Assembly (NCBI RefSeq): GCF_954871325.1
Contig: NC_088777.1
Coordinates: forward strand, 22,483,366-22,547,365
DNA length: 64,000 nucleotides
Origin: Gordionus sp. m RMFG-2023
Taxonomy: Eukaryota; Nematomorpha; Gordioida; Chordodea; Parachordodidae
Direction: 5' to 3'
How positions within the stretch are numbered: the stretch's first letter is position 1; every line of letters begins with the position of its first letter. The translations under genes and the position numbers were made by a program. Under the pieces are notes generated by a model. The model was not told the DNA's origin, ran no database searches, and was given only the letters and a program-made list of their open reading frames with translations. This document shows positions 1 to 11,422 of this stretch, piece after piece.

Positions 1-510
1 TCAATAGATTAGGTAGTCATCTCAATAGATTAGGTAGTCATCTCAATAGATTAAGCATTGGTCACATCAATAGATTAGGTAGTCATCTCAATAGATTAGG
101 CAGTCATATCAATAGATTAGGTAGTCATCTCAATAGATTAGGTAGTCATTTCAATAGATTAGGTAGTCATCTCAATAGATTAAGCATTGGTCATATAATA
201 GAATAGGTAGTCATCTCAATAGATTAGGCAGTCATATCAATAGGTAGTCATCTCAATAGATTAGGTAGTCATCTCAATAGATTAGGTAGTCATCTCAATA
301 GGTTAGGTAGTCATCTCAATAGGTAGTCATCTCAATAGGTAGTCATCTCAATAGATTAGGTAGTCATCTCAATAGGTTAGTTAGTCATCTCAATAGGTAA
401 TCATCTCAATAGATTAGGTAGTCATCTCAATAGGTAATCATCTCAATAGATTAGGTAGTCATCTCAATAGGTTAGGTAGTCATCTCAATAGGTTAGGTAG
501 TCATCTCATT
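1..510. repeat. 21-bp minisatellite with length variants
   Basis: The window opens inside a tandem array whose main unit is TCAATAGATTAGGTAGTCATC (21 bp). More than 20 units are seen. Variants include a 16-bp unit lacking the ATTAG step (TCAATAGGTAGTCATC) and a longer one with AAGCATTGGTCA; 16-bp units dominate towards the right end, near 240-440. The array is cut by the window edge, so its full length is unknown. No open reading frame is supported. Confidence 0.95.
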
Positions 511-599
511 CTAGTCCACCACCCAGAGCCAGGGCATTGTCCATAATTAGCATTAAGTTTATTGTCCATAATGAAAATTTTACTTTAAGAAAATACTAT

Positions 600-920
600 A
601 TGTTTTAATTTATGAATTTCATATCGAACAAAAAAAAATTATGTTCATCGTCAAACGGAATTAAATAATTCTATGTCTTTAAATTTTATATCGTCAAAGC
701 AAATCAAAAAAAATCCTATGCTTTAATTTTGAGTCGTCAAAGGAAATTAGATAAATCAATCTCTTTGAATTTAAGTCGTCAAAGGAAATTGGATAATTCT
801 TTAAAGTTTTTAAAGAAAACTAGATTATTCTAAATCTCTAATTTTAAGTTATAAAAGAAAATCAGATAATATTATGTCTTTATATTTAAATTATCAAAAT
901 AGATCAGAAAATACTATAAC
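600..920. repeat. Decayed tandem repeat, period about 50-60 bp
   Basis: The phrase TCGTCAAAGGAAATTAGATAA, in variant forms, recurs at about 650, 702, 736, 778 and, more decayed, at 850 and 895. It is followed each time by a TCTTTAAATTT-like stretch. This looks like an old tandem array. The rest of 511-1530 is A+T-rich with no gene or motif that I can support. Confidence 0.6.
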
Positions 921-1529
921 ATGAAAAAATGTGTAATTCGTATTCAATTTATATACTATAATTTGTAGCATAATAAGCGTATCAAAATATAAATTGGCGT
1001 AAAATTGTAAGTTTTAACATTTTGTGATCACGCAATCTATGAACATAAAGTTCTTATCTTGAATAATATGCGGTCTCCCATTCATTAACATATAATTGCG
1101 TAGCATCACAACCACACATATCACGATGAAAATAGTGTTCGGCAAATTAATCGCCTTAAATTCAAACATTAAAAAAAAAATTTTTTTTTTTACCTTTTGT
1201 ATATGTATATATCAGAATAATATTTGACTATATATTTTTTTAAAAAAAACAAGTCATGTCCTTCGAATTTAATTTAATTTTTTTTTAATTTAAGGCAAAT
1301 TTTGTATATTTTATTTTTACAAAAACGTGCCGGGGCACCATGAAAGAAACAAGAAAAGAAACAACTTTGTATTTTGGTTTTAAATTACTTTTATTTCTAC
1401 TTTTAAAAAATCAAATAATAATAATAATATGTATAATAATCAACTGGTATATATACTAAAACATTTCAATAGATATTTAAATTAATACTCAATTAACATC
1501 AAAATAAATTATTTCACAAATTTGAATAA

Positions 1530-2371
1530 ACAACACAATTAACAGACATAGATATCGCTTTGGAGAAATTTTTGTTCAACTGCAGAAACATGCCAAACAG
1601 TACGACTGGCATCCCACCAAGAAAACTCATGTTCAATCATGATATGAGAACAAATTGGGATTTATTAAAATATAAGAAAGACGATGACAACACTTCGTTC
1701 ACAGTTTTACCAAAAAATAGAACGATGAATGGAGAAAAAATTTGGTATAGAAATTTTGGAGTAAACAAGTGGGATGAAGGCGTTATAATAAAAAAAGAAA
1801 GTAACATGTTATTTAAAATTCAAACGAAAAATGGTATATTAAGGAGGCACTTAGACCAACTTAAGAAAAGATTTACCACTGACGAAGTATTAATTCATGA
1901 CCCAAATACTTTACCAACGATTACATTTTACAAGGAGAGAAATGTTACTCAACAAGATAAAGATTGTACAGCCGACATTAAGAGGGCTAGCCGGAATAGA
2001 ACATTACCCGCACGATATCAAGATTATATTTTGAACATAAAATATTCACATACAAGAAGAATTTGAGCAGAGTTTGTTTCTTAAGGGGTGAAATGTTGTG
2101 ATGTACAAATTGATCTATTAATTTATCGCGATCTATTAAATAAATTATTGGTTTTTTTTTATTCTTTATATTATATTAACTTTAACCTCGCGGACTCGTT
2201 TTATAAAATTAACTCAATAATTCGACATAAATTACTTGATAGATTTTGTAAACTATATAAACTTAGAAAATTATTGTACTTATCAGTTTTAAATATATTT
2301 TAGAATAAAATTATTAAATAAAATTAAGTATTTGTTTTTCTCTTTTTTTATTTTTGATGAGTTTTACAAAC
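1530..2371 (+). mobile_element. Ty3/Gypsy-type LTR fossil: integrase end plus putative 3' LTR
   Basis: A 168-aa open stretch (1560-2066) reads like the C-terminal part of a Ty3/Gypsy integrase. It has the RNxPxSTTGxPPxxLxF region, a GEKIWYRNFG...KWxEGV motif, a GxxxRRHLDQLKKR motif, and an RNRTLPARYQDY tail typical of the end of Gypsy Pol. A purine-rich tract (AAGGGGTGAAA) follows and leads into TGTTGTGATG, which I take as the start of the 3' LTR. The element is broken: gag, protease, RT and a 5' LTR are absent from the window. It looks old. Confidence 0.75.
2094..2371 (+). repeat. Putative 3' LTR of the Gypsy fossil
   Basis: The stretch starts TGTTGTGATG right after a purine-rich tract, contains a TATATAAAC box near 2255 and an AATAAAATT polyadenylation-type signal near 2306, and may end in ACAAACA near 2371. 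The start resembles the LTR of another element here (TGTTGTAATATG at 6929 and 9214). The right border is a guess because no second LTR is available for comparison. Confidence 0.45.
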
Positions 2372-2999
2372 ATTTATGATGTCTAGATATTATTTAAATC
2401 ATGATTAGTTAAGAGATTGTTAGTGAAGTTAGCTAAACCACAAGATTCTACCACTAATTAAATTATAATTTAAATTTTATATTTGGCAGGATAATTCATC
2501 CGAAATTACTTGATATATAATAAAAAATCACAAAGAACCTATAATATTTTATCCTAAACAAAAATTTTAAATATTGCTTCATTATAAGACTGGTCTGGTT
2601 TATGAAACCGCATTAGATTGCTTGGCTAACTTTATATTGGGCAATTAGGTTTGAACGTTTGACAACATTATATTAAATTACAAGTTATGTTTATTGCAAA
2701 ATGATAAAAGTGAAAACTTTTTATTGGGCTAAAAACATGAGTATATTCTTTAAATGAGCCAAAGTTATTTGACCAATTTTGCAACCTTAAATTGTTTATA
2801 TTAAATAAAATGAGGTATGTTCAATATAAAAAACTTACTCTTCACTAAAAATTGGCCAAATATTTCTATGATATTTTAATACTCAAATATGTAAAGCTAA
2901 TTGGTCGATTTTTCGACCCTGGCTCAGGGTTGGGCCAATTTCTAAGACAGCAACTCGTGTACTGGGTCAATAAACCAATTATTTAGCAACACTAGTCAT
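2372..2999. other. A+T-rich stretch with a possible hAT MITE end
   Basis: No gene is visible. At the right edge (2980-2992) the sequence ends TTTAGCAACACTA, the complement of TAGTGTTGCTAAA. That is the terminal motif of a hAT-type MITE also found at 57082-57296. A matching left end could be TAGTGAAGTTAGCTAAA near 2421, but the flanks show no convincing 8-bp duplication, so the element is only suspected. Confidence 0.3.
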
Positions 3000-4085
3000 C
3001 ATAATTTGTCCCTTATCTTCGACAGACACCATCGATTCTAATAATCTTCCTAATGGAGAGTGGGGGGCTAATTCATAGCCCCACTCATCCTCATATTCAA
3101 CCTCTTTGGTAACTATGGTTGATAGCTGAGAGTAACGTTGTTACTTCCATAATTACGTCTAATTAACCAGGTTCCTTTATAAATTTTCCAAAGTCTAAAT
3201 TAGCCAGGTTCTTTTATCAGTAACCTATTTCTGAATGTCCAAATAAGCCAGGTTCTCTTATCAGTAACATTTTCCCCAATGTCGAAATCAGCCAGGTTCT
3301 TTTAGCCCTTTTCCCAATGTCCAAATTAACCAGGTTCTTTTATCTGTAACCATCAAAGTCTAAATTACCATAGATTCAAACCAAATTACCATGTAAATGC
3401 CACAATATCACTAGTATCCATATTTTCACAATATTATTTCTCAAATTTTAGTAAAATTCTGATAATCACAATTTGTTTCATCATATTTATTGTTAATTCA
3501 TTATTTAAAACTAGAAACTTGTCAAAATCTCAATTTAATTTAAGTTTTCTCACATAAAATCAATTTCTTCTAAGTCACATTGTTAACTTATTTCCAAAAT
3601 ATCAGATTCACAAATCTTCATCACATAGAATTATTATCCAAATTTCAAACAGGCTTATACATTTAAAATTATTCAACCACATAATTTAAATTTAAAATTA
3701 TTCAACCACATAATTTAAATTTTATCATATTCTAATGTTTAATAATTGTATAAATAATTCATTCAATATCAGAATCATTACATAATCACAATTCATACTT
3801 CATTATCAACCATAATCTATTCAACTTGCTCAACATAATATTAAATAACTAATATATTTCATTTGATCAGGTTAATCCCATCCTCATCACCAGTATGTAG
3901 CATTATCATTTGTACAAATTATATTAATAATAACAACATTATAATAATTCAATCATAAACATCCTCACCCCATTATATAATCCCCGGCAAACATTCCCAA
4001 ACTTTCCTCCATCTCAAAACCATATGATGTGGATTAATGATTCTTGCCAACCCATGTACGGTAGCTAATCACTACAGCTTCAAAT
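3000..4085 (+). repeat. Dispersed repeat, one permuted unit (copy 1)
   Basis: This block is homologous to the reverse complement of 47620-48960. Shared landmarks are the CCAGGTTCTTTTATCAGTAAC repeats (3165-3355), ACCATAGATTC (3368), GTCAAAATCTCAATT (3517), a TTTGTACAAATTATATTAATA region (3910), CCATCTCAAAACC (4011) and GGTAGCTAATCACTACA (4060). The order of these landmarks is rotated relative to the other copy, which suggests a tandem unit of about 1.3 kb sampled at two phases. No coding potential is seen. Confidence 0.7.
3163..3355 (+). repeat. Short tandem repeat with AACCAGGTTCTTTTATCAGTAACC core
   Basis: About five imperfect units of 40-55 bp share the core (T)AGCCAGGTTCTTTTATCAGT, separated by CCAATGTCCAAAT-like spacers. 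The same sub-array, reverse complemented and with fewer units, lies at 48250-48385 in the second copy of the larger repeat. Confidence 0.75.
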
Positions 4086-4291
4086 GTAAATTTTGATCAT
4101 TGTATTACAATTGACTTATATCCTTTTTGCTGTTGGACAAACAAAACTCGAACTTTTCAACATGTAAAAATTCATTTTTTATGTTTTTTTTAAACTTTAT
4201 GCGGAAGATAATTTTGTAAAAAAATGGTTTATAGTAAAGATTTGAGTTTAATTAAAATTTTAAGTAAATAAAATTATTATGGAGCTAAAAG

Positions 4292-4404
4292 GAATTTCCT
4301 CAACACATACTGGTCTATCGTAGCAAATCGATTGATTGTAAAATTGATGCTACAGGATTAGCAGAAATAAGGTATGGTGGTGGTATAACAAGCACAGCTC
4401 GTAC
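4292..4404 (+). pseudogene. Possible host terminal exon, left half, interrupted by a hAT
   Basis: After an AG that could be a splice acceptor (4290-4291), a reading frame runs open to the edge of the hAT at 4405 and resumes at 17504, after the second target-site copy, ending at a TAA at 17541-17543. Without the element and one target copy it is 50 codons plus stop: EFPQHILVYRSKSIDCKIDA, then TGLAEIRYGGGITSTARTIK, then YVHVEKPVLN. AATAAA follows at 17629. The residues are less A+T-driven than the surroundings. I do not recognise the family. Either a host gene was broken by the hAT, or this is chance or an older element. Confidence 0.3.
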
Positions 4405-4589
4405 CAGGGATGTAGACACGGGAGGGTTTGGGGGTTCAAACCCCTTCCCTATATTTTTTTTAAAATTTTTTTTTAAAAAAACTTTATGTTTTTAATTTAT
4501 TATAAATAATAATTGATCTATAGTATTTGATTATTTTTATATTTTTTTAAAATAAATTATATGATATTGTATTTATAGCCCTGGAATTT

Positions 4590-5470
4590 TATATATCAAG
4601 CAAGGAAAAAGATTTAGCAGATGCTGAGAATCTTTTGCAGGCTATTATTAAGCCACAATTTTTAATATCAATTTAATGTGTTATTTTTTATTTAATTATA
4701 CATATGATTTTAGCAAAATGCTACAAAAAAATAATTTGGATTTAAGAGAGGTCATGAATGGAGCAAAGGATATTGTTGAAATATTAACAAATATCAGAGA
4801 ATGTGGAAGAAAATTTTCATGAAATATATGAGAAAGTAAAGGAGATTGCTAATATGTTTGAGATTGAAAATTTTAATCCTAGATTAGTTTCTAGACAATC
4901 CAATCGCTCAAATTATTGATGCATCTACTATTAAGGATTTTTATAAAATAAACATTTTTATTCCTCTTATTGATTCATTTTTATTTCAATTTAAGGAAAG
5001 ATCCATTTGTCATAATTTTATTTTACAAAGTTTATTTTCTTTTTCCGGTTGAGTCTAAACTGTTGATTACCACTTGAAACACAAGTGGATATTAAGAAAA
5101 TCTCAGAGTTTCAAGCTGATGATTTAATAGGCTCATGTGATATAAAAATCATGGCAGAAAGAATAGAGTATTCTTTGAGACCAAAAAATGCTGTGCAGGC
5201 TTCCATGTGTAATTGCACTTTAAATTCCCTGCCTAATATCAAAACATAATTATTTTAGCTACCTTACCAATTATTACGTGCACTAGTGAAAGATCTTTTT
5301 CAACATTAAAAAGATAAAAAAATTATTTAAGAAATACCACCGGTGAAAAATACTTAAATGGATTAGTTCTATTAAATATTCATAAGGAGATTATTCTAAA
5401 AATTTGATTCTAGATAAATTAGCAAGATATCAGAGAAAAGTAGACCTCTATTTATAAATTCAAATCAAAA
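4590..5470 (+). pseudogene. hAT transposase remains (element A)
   Basis: Scattered frames encode pieces of a hAT transposase related to the ZMYM1-like/DUF4371 group: KEKDLADAENLLQAIIKP, then NVEENFHEIYEKVKEIANMF, then an IEYSLRPKNAVQ stretch. A C-terminal dimerisation motif follows, with SERSFSTLKR-like residues and TGEKYLNGLVLLNIHKEI (about 5270-5390). Many stops and frameshifts separate the pieces. The same order of pieces is found at 44210-44928 in element B. It cannot make a working transposase. Confidence 0.8.
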
Positions 5471-5634
5471 ATTGCAATATGATTATTGTTGTGATTGCAT
5501 TATTTCGATTTGCTTATAAATTTGAATATTTACGAAAATTAATTTTTTTTATATAAAATTGAATTTGAATATGTATATTGTTAATAAGACGGGTATTATA
5601 TTATGATGGTTTTAAAGTTATATTGTTTTGTTTG

Positions 5635-5890
5635 TGATAAATTCACGGAAGGCAGGTAAAGAGAAACCAAAACAAATATATTTTTAAAATCTTGATTTAA
5701 TTTATTTTTAATTTTATAAAATTTACTACTCTAATATTTACAATTTTTACAGCTATATATATATTATTATTTTAATACTATTTAAACATTTACGAAAATT
5801 AATATAATTTAAAAGGTCATTAAAAAAAGAAAGATTTTTACAAAAGGTCATTAATTACAAAGTAAAAAACATTCAAATTATATATTAACA
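5635..5890 (-). repeat. 3' LTR of the outer LTR fossil
   Basis: 256 bp, starting TGATAAATTCACGG and ending ATATTAACA on the plus strand, so TG...CA in both readings. Read on the minus strand it is the downstream LTR and follows the polypurine tract at about 5891-5907. Confidence 0.9.
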
Positions 5891-6610
5891 TTTCCCCCCT
5901 TTTTTTTATGTCTTCTTTCCTGAGTTTCTTATCTTCACTTCCAGTCATTTGTTTCTCAATTGCTCCATTAGTCATTTGTTCATATATCTTTAGATTGTTT
6001 GTTTGAACATCTGATTATCGTTAGTAAAATCGATTATCACACATCATGAAACATCGTTGCTTGAACATCATTGTTGAAACGTCGTTAGTTGAACATTGCT
6101 TGTTGATTTGCTGTTTGTATTGATCATCCCATTTCTCTTTCAAAATTTTATATATATATTTTTTTTTACAAAATTTTATTTATTCATAACAATCATTTTC
6201 TATGTCGTAGGTCATATTCTCGCTTTTGAACTTGACTTTGAATTTTCGAACTTGAACTTGACTTTGAATTTTTCGATTCTTAAACTTGACTTTGAATTTT
6301 TCGAATTTTGAACTTGAACTTGTTCACTTCTTCCCCCTCTAAAAATTTTTTCATTTGTTTGTAGTAGAATTTTCATATCTTTATCGTCTAATCATTTGCT
6401 TGAATATCATCCTCCCATTAGCTTGTTCATCTCGTTATTTATTATCATTTTTATCAATGTTTGTAAATATATATTATGATCAATATATCACAAATAAAAT
6501 AATTTTGGAATAATTGAAATGATAATGGAATAAATAATTTATCAAAATCATTCATAAGAATAAGAATCATGGAATATAGAATAGAATATTTGGAATTGTT
6601 TCATTTTATA

Positions 6611-6832
6611 TTATAATTTTTTATTTATTATGTAATTATTTTTATTTTTAAATTTTACTCCTTTATTTAATTTAAACACTTTTTTTATATCATAATTTCT
6701 CTTCAACTTGTTCTTTATAACAAAATTTCTCTTTCTCCTTCCATTTTCAACATACGATCTCCATATCGTACTCTTAATCTCTCTTTCAACTTCACGATAT
6801 TTAATCACCTTTGTTTTAATTTTCTTTTCCAA
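6611..6832 (-). other. Lys/Glu-rich stretch in the outer LTR fossil
   Basis: A short open stretch rich in Lys, Glu, Arg and Asn lies within the internal part of the outer LTR fossil, on that element's coding strand. It shows no domain that I recognise. It probably belongs to the element rather than the host. Confidence 0.3.
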
Positions 6833-6928
6833 AGTTTTTTTAAATTTTTTATTAATTATAAAATTTTTTATTTTATTATTTTCTTCAATTTTTATTTCAT
6901 TATTGTTTTTAATAACTATTATTTCTTC

Positions 6929-7366
6929 TGTTGTAATATGTAAATAAATTTTAGATTCGTTAAATTTGTACTTTATATTTAATTTGCATAAAGAGTTCTT
7001 TTGGATTTATTATTATAACGCGTGATAAAAATATTATATTTGAATAGTGAGAACTGAAAATAATTTAAGTTATGAATATTAGTTATAAAGAAGATTGAAA
7101 AGAGTATAAAAACTCCAATTTTTACCATTCGCGAGCATCTTTTATAATTATTCACTTTTTTGTATTTTATTTTATTTTTTATTTTTATTAATCTTTTTTA
7201 TTATTTTTACTTTTATAATTTTGTTAATTTGAAAATGTTATAATTTTGAATAAAGAATTAAATTGATTTCATGATTTCGTGATTCCTAATTATTATTAAT
7301 TTCTTTTTCATATGTATATTTATTTTCTATTTTTATTTTTAGGTTTCAAAAGCTCCACTTTCAACA
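6929..7366 (+). repeat. 5' LTR of the inner LTR fossil
   Basis: 438 bp, TGTTGTAATATG to CAACA, followed directly by the TTGGTGCCGAAACA primer-binding-type site. Confidence 0.9.
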
Positions 7367-9213
7367 TTGGTGCCGAAACATTTTTAGGTTTTAAACTAGC
7401 TGCTTACAACAGTAATGCCTAAAATAAAGACCCAGGGGATTTAGATCTTCAGTCTAATGCCAACCAAACTCCATACAAAAGAAAGAAATTCAAAACAGAA
7501 AAGGGGTAAGAAAAATATGAATTTGACAAAATGTTATTTAAAGTTATTTAAATCAAATTTAAAAAACGTAGATTAAAGAAAAAAATTGTTTTATGGTAGC
7601 TTATGTAAATTATGTGTTGTAATTAAATTCTTATTAAAGATTTGCGTTCAATTTTATTTTAAGCTCAACTATATGTGAATAAGATACATAGATTTTGATA
7701 ATATTTAGTAAATAGTTGCAGATTAACCAAAAATCTTCATAGAGAGAATCGGCTTTCGTCATTAGAAAATTTAGGCCGCAATCGAGCTCAATTAGAGATC
7801 GGATTTTTATTTTGAATCATTTATAAGATTTAAGAAGAATTTTACAATATTATTCTAATAATACAAAAGGAAAAACTTGCTTTAGAAATATACATATCAG
7901 TTTTCAACAACGGTTGTGCGAAAAATTATAATGATTAGATTTCATAAGTTCTTCAAAGACGTGGGGTGAAAACCATAGTGATTAGAGTTAAGGGGTTGTT
8001 CATAAACGTGAGTATGAAAACTTTTATGATTAGATGTCTTTGATTTATTAACAACATATGTATGAAAAGAGATTTATATATTTCAGCAGTTTTTTTTTTA
8101 AAGACTTGAGTGTCAAAGAGTACATGAGGAAATAAATACACAATGATAATTTTTTGACATCGCTGAAAAGAAGATGAGGATCAATAGCTAAAGGATGAGT
8201 ACAAGTAAATTTTTCAATGAAAATATTGGTCTAGGCTTCATTAAGGGGAAAGGGGTGATTGAATTTGATATATTTATATAATTTATTATATATATTTTTG
8301 CTACGTATTATAAATTTAAGATTTAGTATAATTTACGCCATTTAGAAGTTGGTATATTTATATATTTTATTAGTATATTTGAATTAGGTAGTTTATATTT
8401 GAGAATAAATATAAAGTGATAAAATATTTCAGAAGTTATTTAAATAGATTATTTTAGGTAGAAGTAGATTAGGTGTGATTACCTGAAACCTTAAGATAAA
8501 GTCGATATCTCAGCAAAGGCAAACTGTCGTAGAAGATCCGGAAGTCTAAAAGATAGATACGATTACAAGAATTAGAGGCAACAACCAATCAATTACAAGA
8601 GAAAGTAGAAAACAAGCTAATTGATAGAAAGTATGGTCAAGACGTGATGCTGCAATCGTTAATCGCTGACCAATAATAGCCAATTATTACCGAGACTTTA
8701 GTCTAAGATACGGAAATCGACAATCATAGGAACAAGAATTCGTGAAAACCATCGTTTATCGCAGACCAATCAATTGTTTATCGAGATAAAGAGCTAATCG
8801 TGGATTACAAGAGAATGATAGAAAACAAGCTACGATAAATTCTAAAAAAATTAAGACAGACTAGAAAAAACAAAAGTTGAAAAAGAAACTGGATGTCATC
8901 GATAATCGTTCATCAAGCGTGGATCGTGGAAAACAGGCGTTTATCAAGTTCGTCAGTCGCCTACAGAGATAAAAAGCTGATCGTTTCCCAGGGTGACAAG
9001 CGACAGAAGATAGAATTCAAAATTTCAAGCGATGATCGGATACAAACGGTCGTTCGAAACCAAGAATACTAGACAAGAGGCAGCCTTCGTTAGAACTTAG
9101 AAGACAGCAAAGATTAAGAAGAATAGATATGGTGTATATACGAGGTCAGTAAAGTCGAAATCGAAAGAAGATTGTTTATTAGCAGAATGTTGTATCTATT
9201 TTAAGTGGGGAGG
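7367..9213 (+). other. Internal region of the inner LTR fossil, no clear coding
   Basis: The leader contains a TTCAGTCTAATGC motif (7448) that is also found at 14173 next to a similar AGGTTCCAACTTCC stretch, so the inverted-repeat element at 13990-14847 may be a relative. The remainder (8500-9200) is richer in A and G and lacks a domain I can name. Confidence 0.5.
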
Positions 9214-9639
9214 TGTTGTAATATGTAAATAAATTTTAGATTCGTTAAACTTGTACTTTATATTTAATTTTCATAAAGAGTTCTTTTGGATTTATTATTA
9301 TAACGCGTGATAAAAATATTATATTTTAATAGTGAGAACTGAAAATAATTTAAGTTATGAATATTAGTTATAAAGAAGATTGAAAAGAGTATAAAAACTC
9401 TAATTTTTACCATTCGCGAGCATCTTTTATAATTATTAACTTTTTTGTTATTTATTTTTATTAATCTTTTTTATTATTTTTACTTTTATAATTTTGTTAA
9501 TTTGATAATGTTATAATTTTGAATAAAGAATTAAATTGATTTCATGATTTCGTGATTCCTAATTATTATTAATTTCTTTTTTATATATATATTTGTTTTC
9601 TATTTTTATTTTTAGGTCTCAAAAGACCCACTTTCAACA
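9214..9639 (+). repeat. 3' LTR of the inner LTR fossil
   Basis: 426 bp, preceded by a purine-rich tract and followed by the second TCTTC target copy at 9640-9644. Confidence 0.9.
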
Positions 9640-9696
9640 TCTTCAATTGTTATCAAATGATTTATTTCTTCTAATTTATAAGAAGTTATTTCTTTT

Positions 9697-10068
9697 TTAA
9701 CATTTGGTATTACATAATTCAATTTTATTCAAGTTTTTATTATTATGATATTTATAATTATAATTTTCATGCTTTTTATTGTAATATGTACCTTCATAAT
9801 TTTTACTATCTACTTCTCTATTTTCCTCGATTACATTTACAATTTTATTAAGTATGTTTCCAAAAACTTTTATCCACGTCCTTCCCAGAATTGCAATTTT
9901 GTCATTTTGGACTACAAAAGCATCTAAGTTTTGAGTTTTGTCTTCATATCTCACTTTTATTTTAACGATTCCTAGCACCTCTATTCTTTTCCCATGATAG
10001 CCAGTCAGTTCCGTATCCGATTTATTCAAGACTTTAATTCCTATCTTTCTAGCAATATTAATCGGCAA
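9697..10068 (-). pseudogene. Retropepsin-like fragment of the outer LTR fossil
   Basis: The stretch reads like the second half of a Gypsy aspartic protease: a hydrophobic INIARKIGIKVL strand, a TGYHGKRIEVLG region (usual form TG..I.VLG), and the hallmark IAILGRTWI (usual form LLGRDWL). It lies on the coding strand of the outer LTR element and is followed by Asn/Tyr/Lys-rich sequence. It is part of a broken element. Confidence 0.7.
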
Positions 10069-10159
10069 TATCGAAAATCGTGACCAGGTGTTGATCTGCT
10101 AGACTATTGGTAAATCATTAAGATATATTGTAAATTTGTAATCATCATTTGCCTTGTCA

Positions 10160-10500
10160 TCATCATCCATTCTATTTACGTCAAATCTGTTTTTGTATGA
10201 CTGATTATTGTTCTGATTATTATTGTATCTAGGTATGTATCTCGATTCGTTCTGATGTCTATAATATCTATAATTATTTTCATTATATTTGTAATTATCA
10301 TTATTATTATATTTATAGTTATCGTAGTTATAATTATTTTTATTGTTAAATCTTGTAAAATTATTATACGGTCCTGGCCCATTATACCCCCTATCATTAT
10401 CATAAACTCTAGGATTATAATTGTTTCGATATCTTGGTTCATAATTATTTGTATGTCTCGAATCTTCATAATTATCGTATCTCGGTTTCCACTAATATCT
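10160..10500 (-). other. Asn/Tyr/Arg-rich Gag-like tail (outer LTR fossil)
   Basis: On the minus strand one frame of this stretch is dominated by Asn, Tyr, Arg and Asp (repeats such as NNYNYDNYKYNNN), just upstream of the protease piece. Such low-complexity, RNA-binding-like tails are common at the end of Gypsy Gag. The plus-strand open stretch here is a shadow of this repeat composition. Confidence 0.5.
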
Positions 10501-10783
10501 GTGTACGTGCGACTTCATCCCTTTATCGTGCTCATCTTATTTCATCATCCTAAATTTTATTTACTAAATAATCTTCTAATTAATCTATGGATTTTGTTTT
10601 ATCATTATTGTCTTATTTTAAATATTTCATCATTAAAATTTTATTATATTTTTATTCAATTTTATATTTTAATCATCTCTTACGTGTTTTTAGAATAATA
10701 TTAAAATCATTTTCCATAATCCTCTTTCGTCTAGCTTCACCATGTTTCAGTATAATTTGTAGCGTCTTAAACCGCTGCCACCA

Positions 10784-11040
10784 TGATAAATTCACGGAAG
10801 GCAGGTAAAGAGAAACCAAAACAAATATATTTTTAAAATCCTTATTTTATTTATTTTTAATTTTATAAAAATTACTACTCTAATATTTACAATTTTTACA
10901 GCTATATATATATTATTATTTTAATATTATTTAAAAATTTACGAAAATTAATATAATTTAAAAGGTCATTAAAAAAAGAAAAGATTTTTACAAAAGGTCA
11001 TTAATTACAAAGTAAAAAATATTCAAATTATATATTAACA
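10784..11040 (-). repeat. 5' LTR of the outer LTR fossil
   Basis: 257 bp, same termini as the copy at 5635. On the minus strand it is followed by a TGGTGGCAGCGGTTT primer-binding-type site (10783 downwards) and preceded by the GTTTG target copy at 11041. Confidence 0.9.
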
Positions 11041-11045
11041 GTTTG

Positions 11046-11369
11046 ATATAAATTTTGAATAATGATGTAAAGTTCATTATAATGAGACGAAATTTTATGT
11101 TATAATCGGATGATGTTAATTTTATATAAAAGACACGATTTTTATCATTTAAAGCACTTCCACTTTTTTAATTTTTTTTTACTTTCACTTAATTTTTCGC
11201 ATATAATTTTTAGTAATACTTTTACTTTTTCTTTTTTATATTTTTTTTGGTTTTTTCACTTTATATTAATAACCTTTATTTTTCATCATCCAAAACAAAC
11301 AAAGAAATCAATTTTTTATAAAACAAAAATATATTATTATAATATATAATAATATTATAAAAAAAAGAA
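11046..11369. other. A+T-rich flank between LTR fossil and LINE
   Basis: T-rich, low-complexity sequence without a supported gene. It is probably the continuation of hAT element A or the 3' tail of the LINE that starts at about 11370. The open stretch at 11110-11349 is a product of base composition. Confidence 0.4.
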
Positions 11370-11422
11370 CGGAGATGGTGTGGCGCAGGGAAACAAAAAT
11401 GAAAAAGGGACGTTAGTGTTGT

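Larger units (their letters stand above)
6929..9639 (+). mobile_element. LTR retrotransposon fossil (inner), nested in the outer one
   Basis: LTRs at 6929-7366 and 9214-9639 both begin TGTTGTAATATG and end TTTCAACA; they are about 97 percent alike apart from one small indel. Target copies TCTTC flank the element (6924-6928 and 9640-9644). A primer-binding-type TTGGTGCCGAAACA follows the left LTR at 7367, and a purine tract (AAGTGGGGAGG) precedes the right LTR. The internal part is only about 1.85 kb and shows no recognisable gag or pol, so it resembles a non-autonomous LTR element. It is younger than its host element, since it splits it cleanly. Confidence 0.9.
5635..11040 (-). mobile_element. 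LTR retrotransposon fossil (outer), minus orientation
   Basis: Two LTRs (5635-5890 and 10784-11040) are about 96 percent alike by eye and are flanked by GTTTG at 5630-5634 and 11041-11045, a 5-bp target duplication. On the minus strand a primer-binding-type TGGTGGCAGCGG follows the right LTR, and a polypurine tract (A-run then GGGGGGAAA) precedes the left LTR. Inside are an Asn/Tyr-rich Gag-like tail and a retroviral-type aspartic protease. The element is broken and much shorter inside than a full Gypsy element. It is itself interrupted by a second LTR element (6929-9639). LTR divergence suggests moderate age. Confidence 0.88.

Noticed and set aside
1-510. CRISPR-like array
   Set aside because: The units are head-to-tail without unique spacers, in a eukaryotic context; it is a minisatellite.
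6708-6947. 79-aa hydrophobic open frame on the plus strand
   Set aside because: It is the complement of Lys/Asn/Ile-rich sequence in an LTR fossil. The Phe/Leu/Ile richness comes from T-rich DNA, and it crosses the border into the inner LTR.
10255-10698. 147-aa Ile-rich frame, apparently a membrane protein
   Set aside because: It is the antisense shadow of the Asn/Tyr-rich Gag-like tail of the outer LTR fossil.
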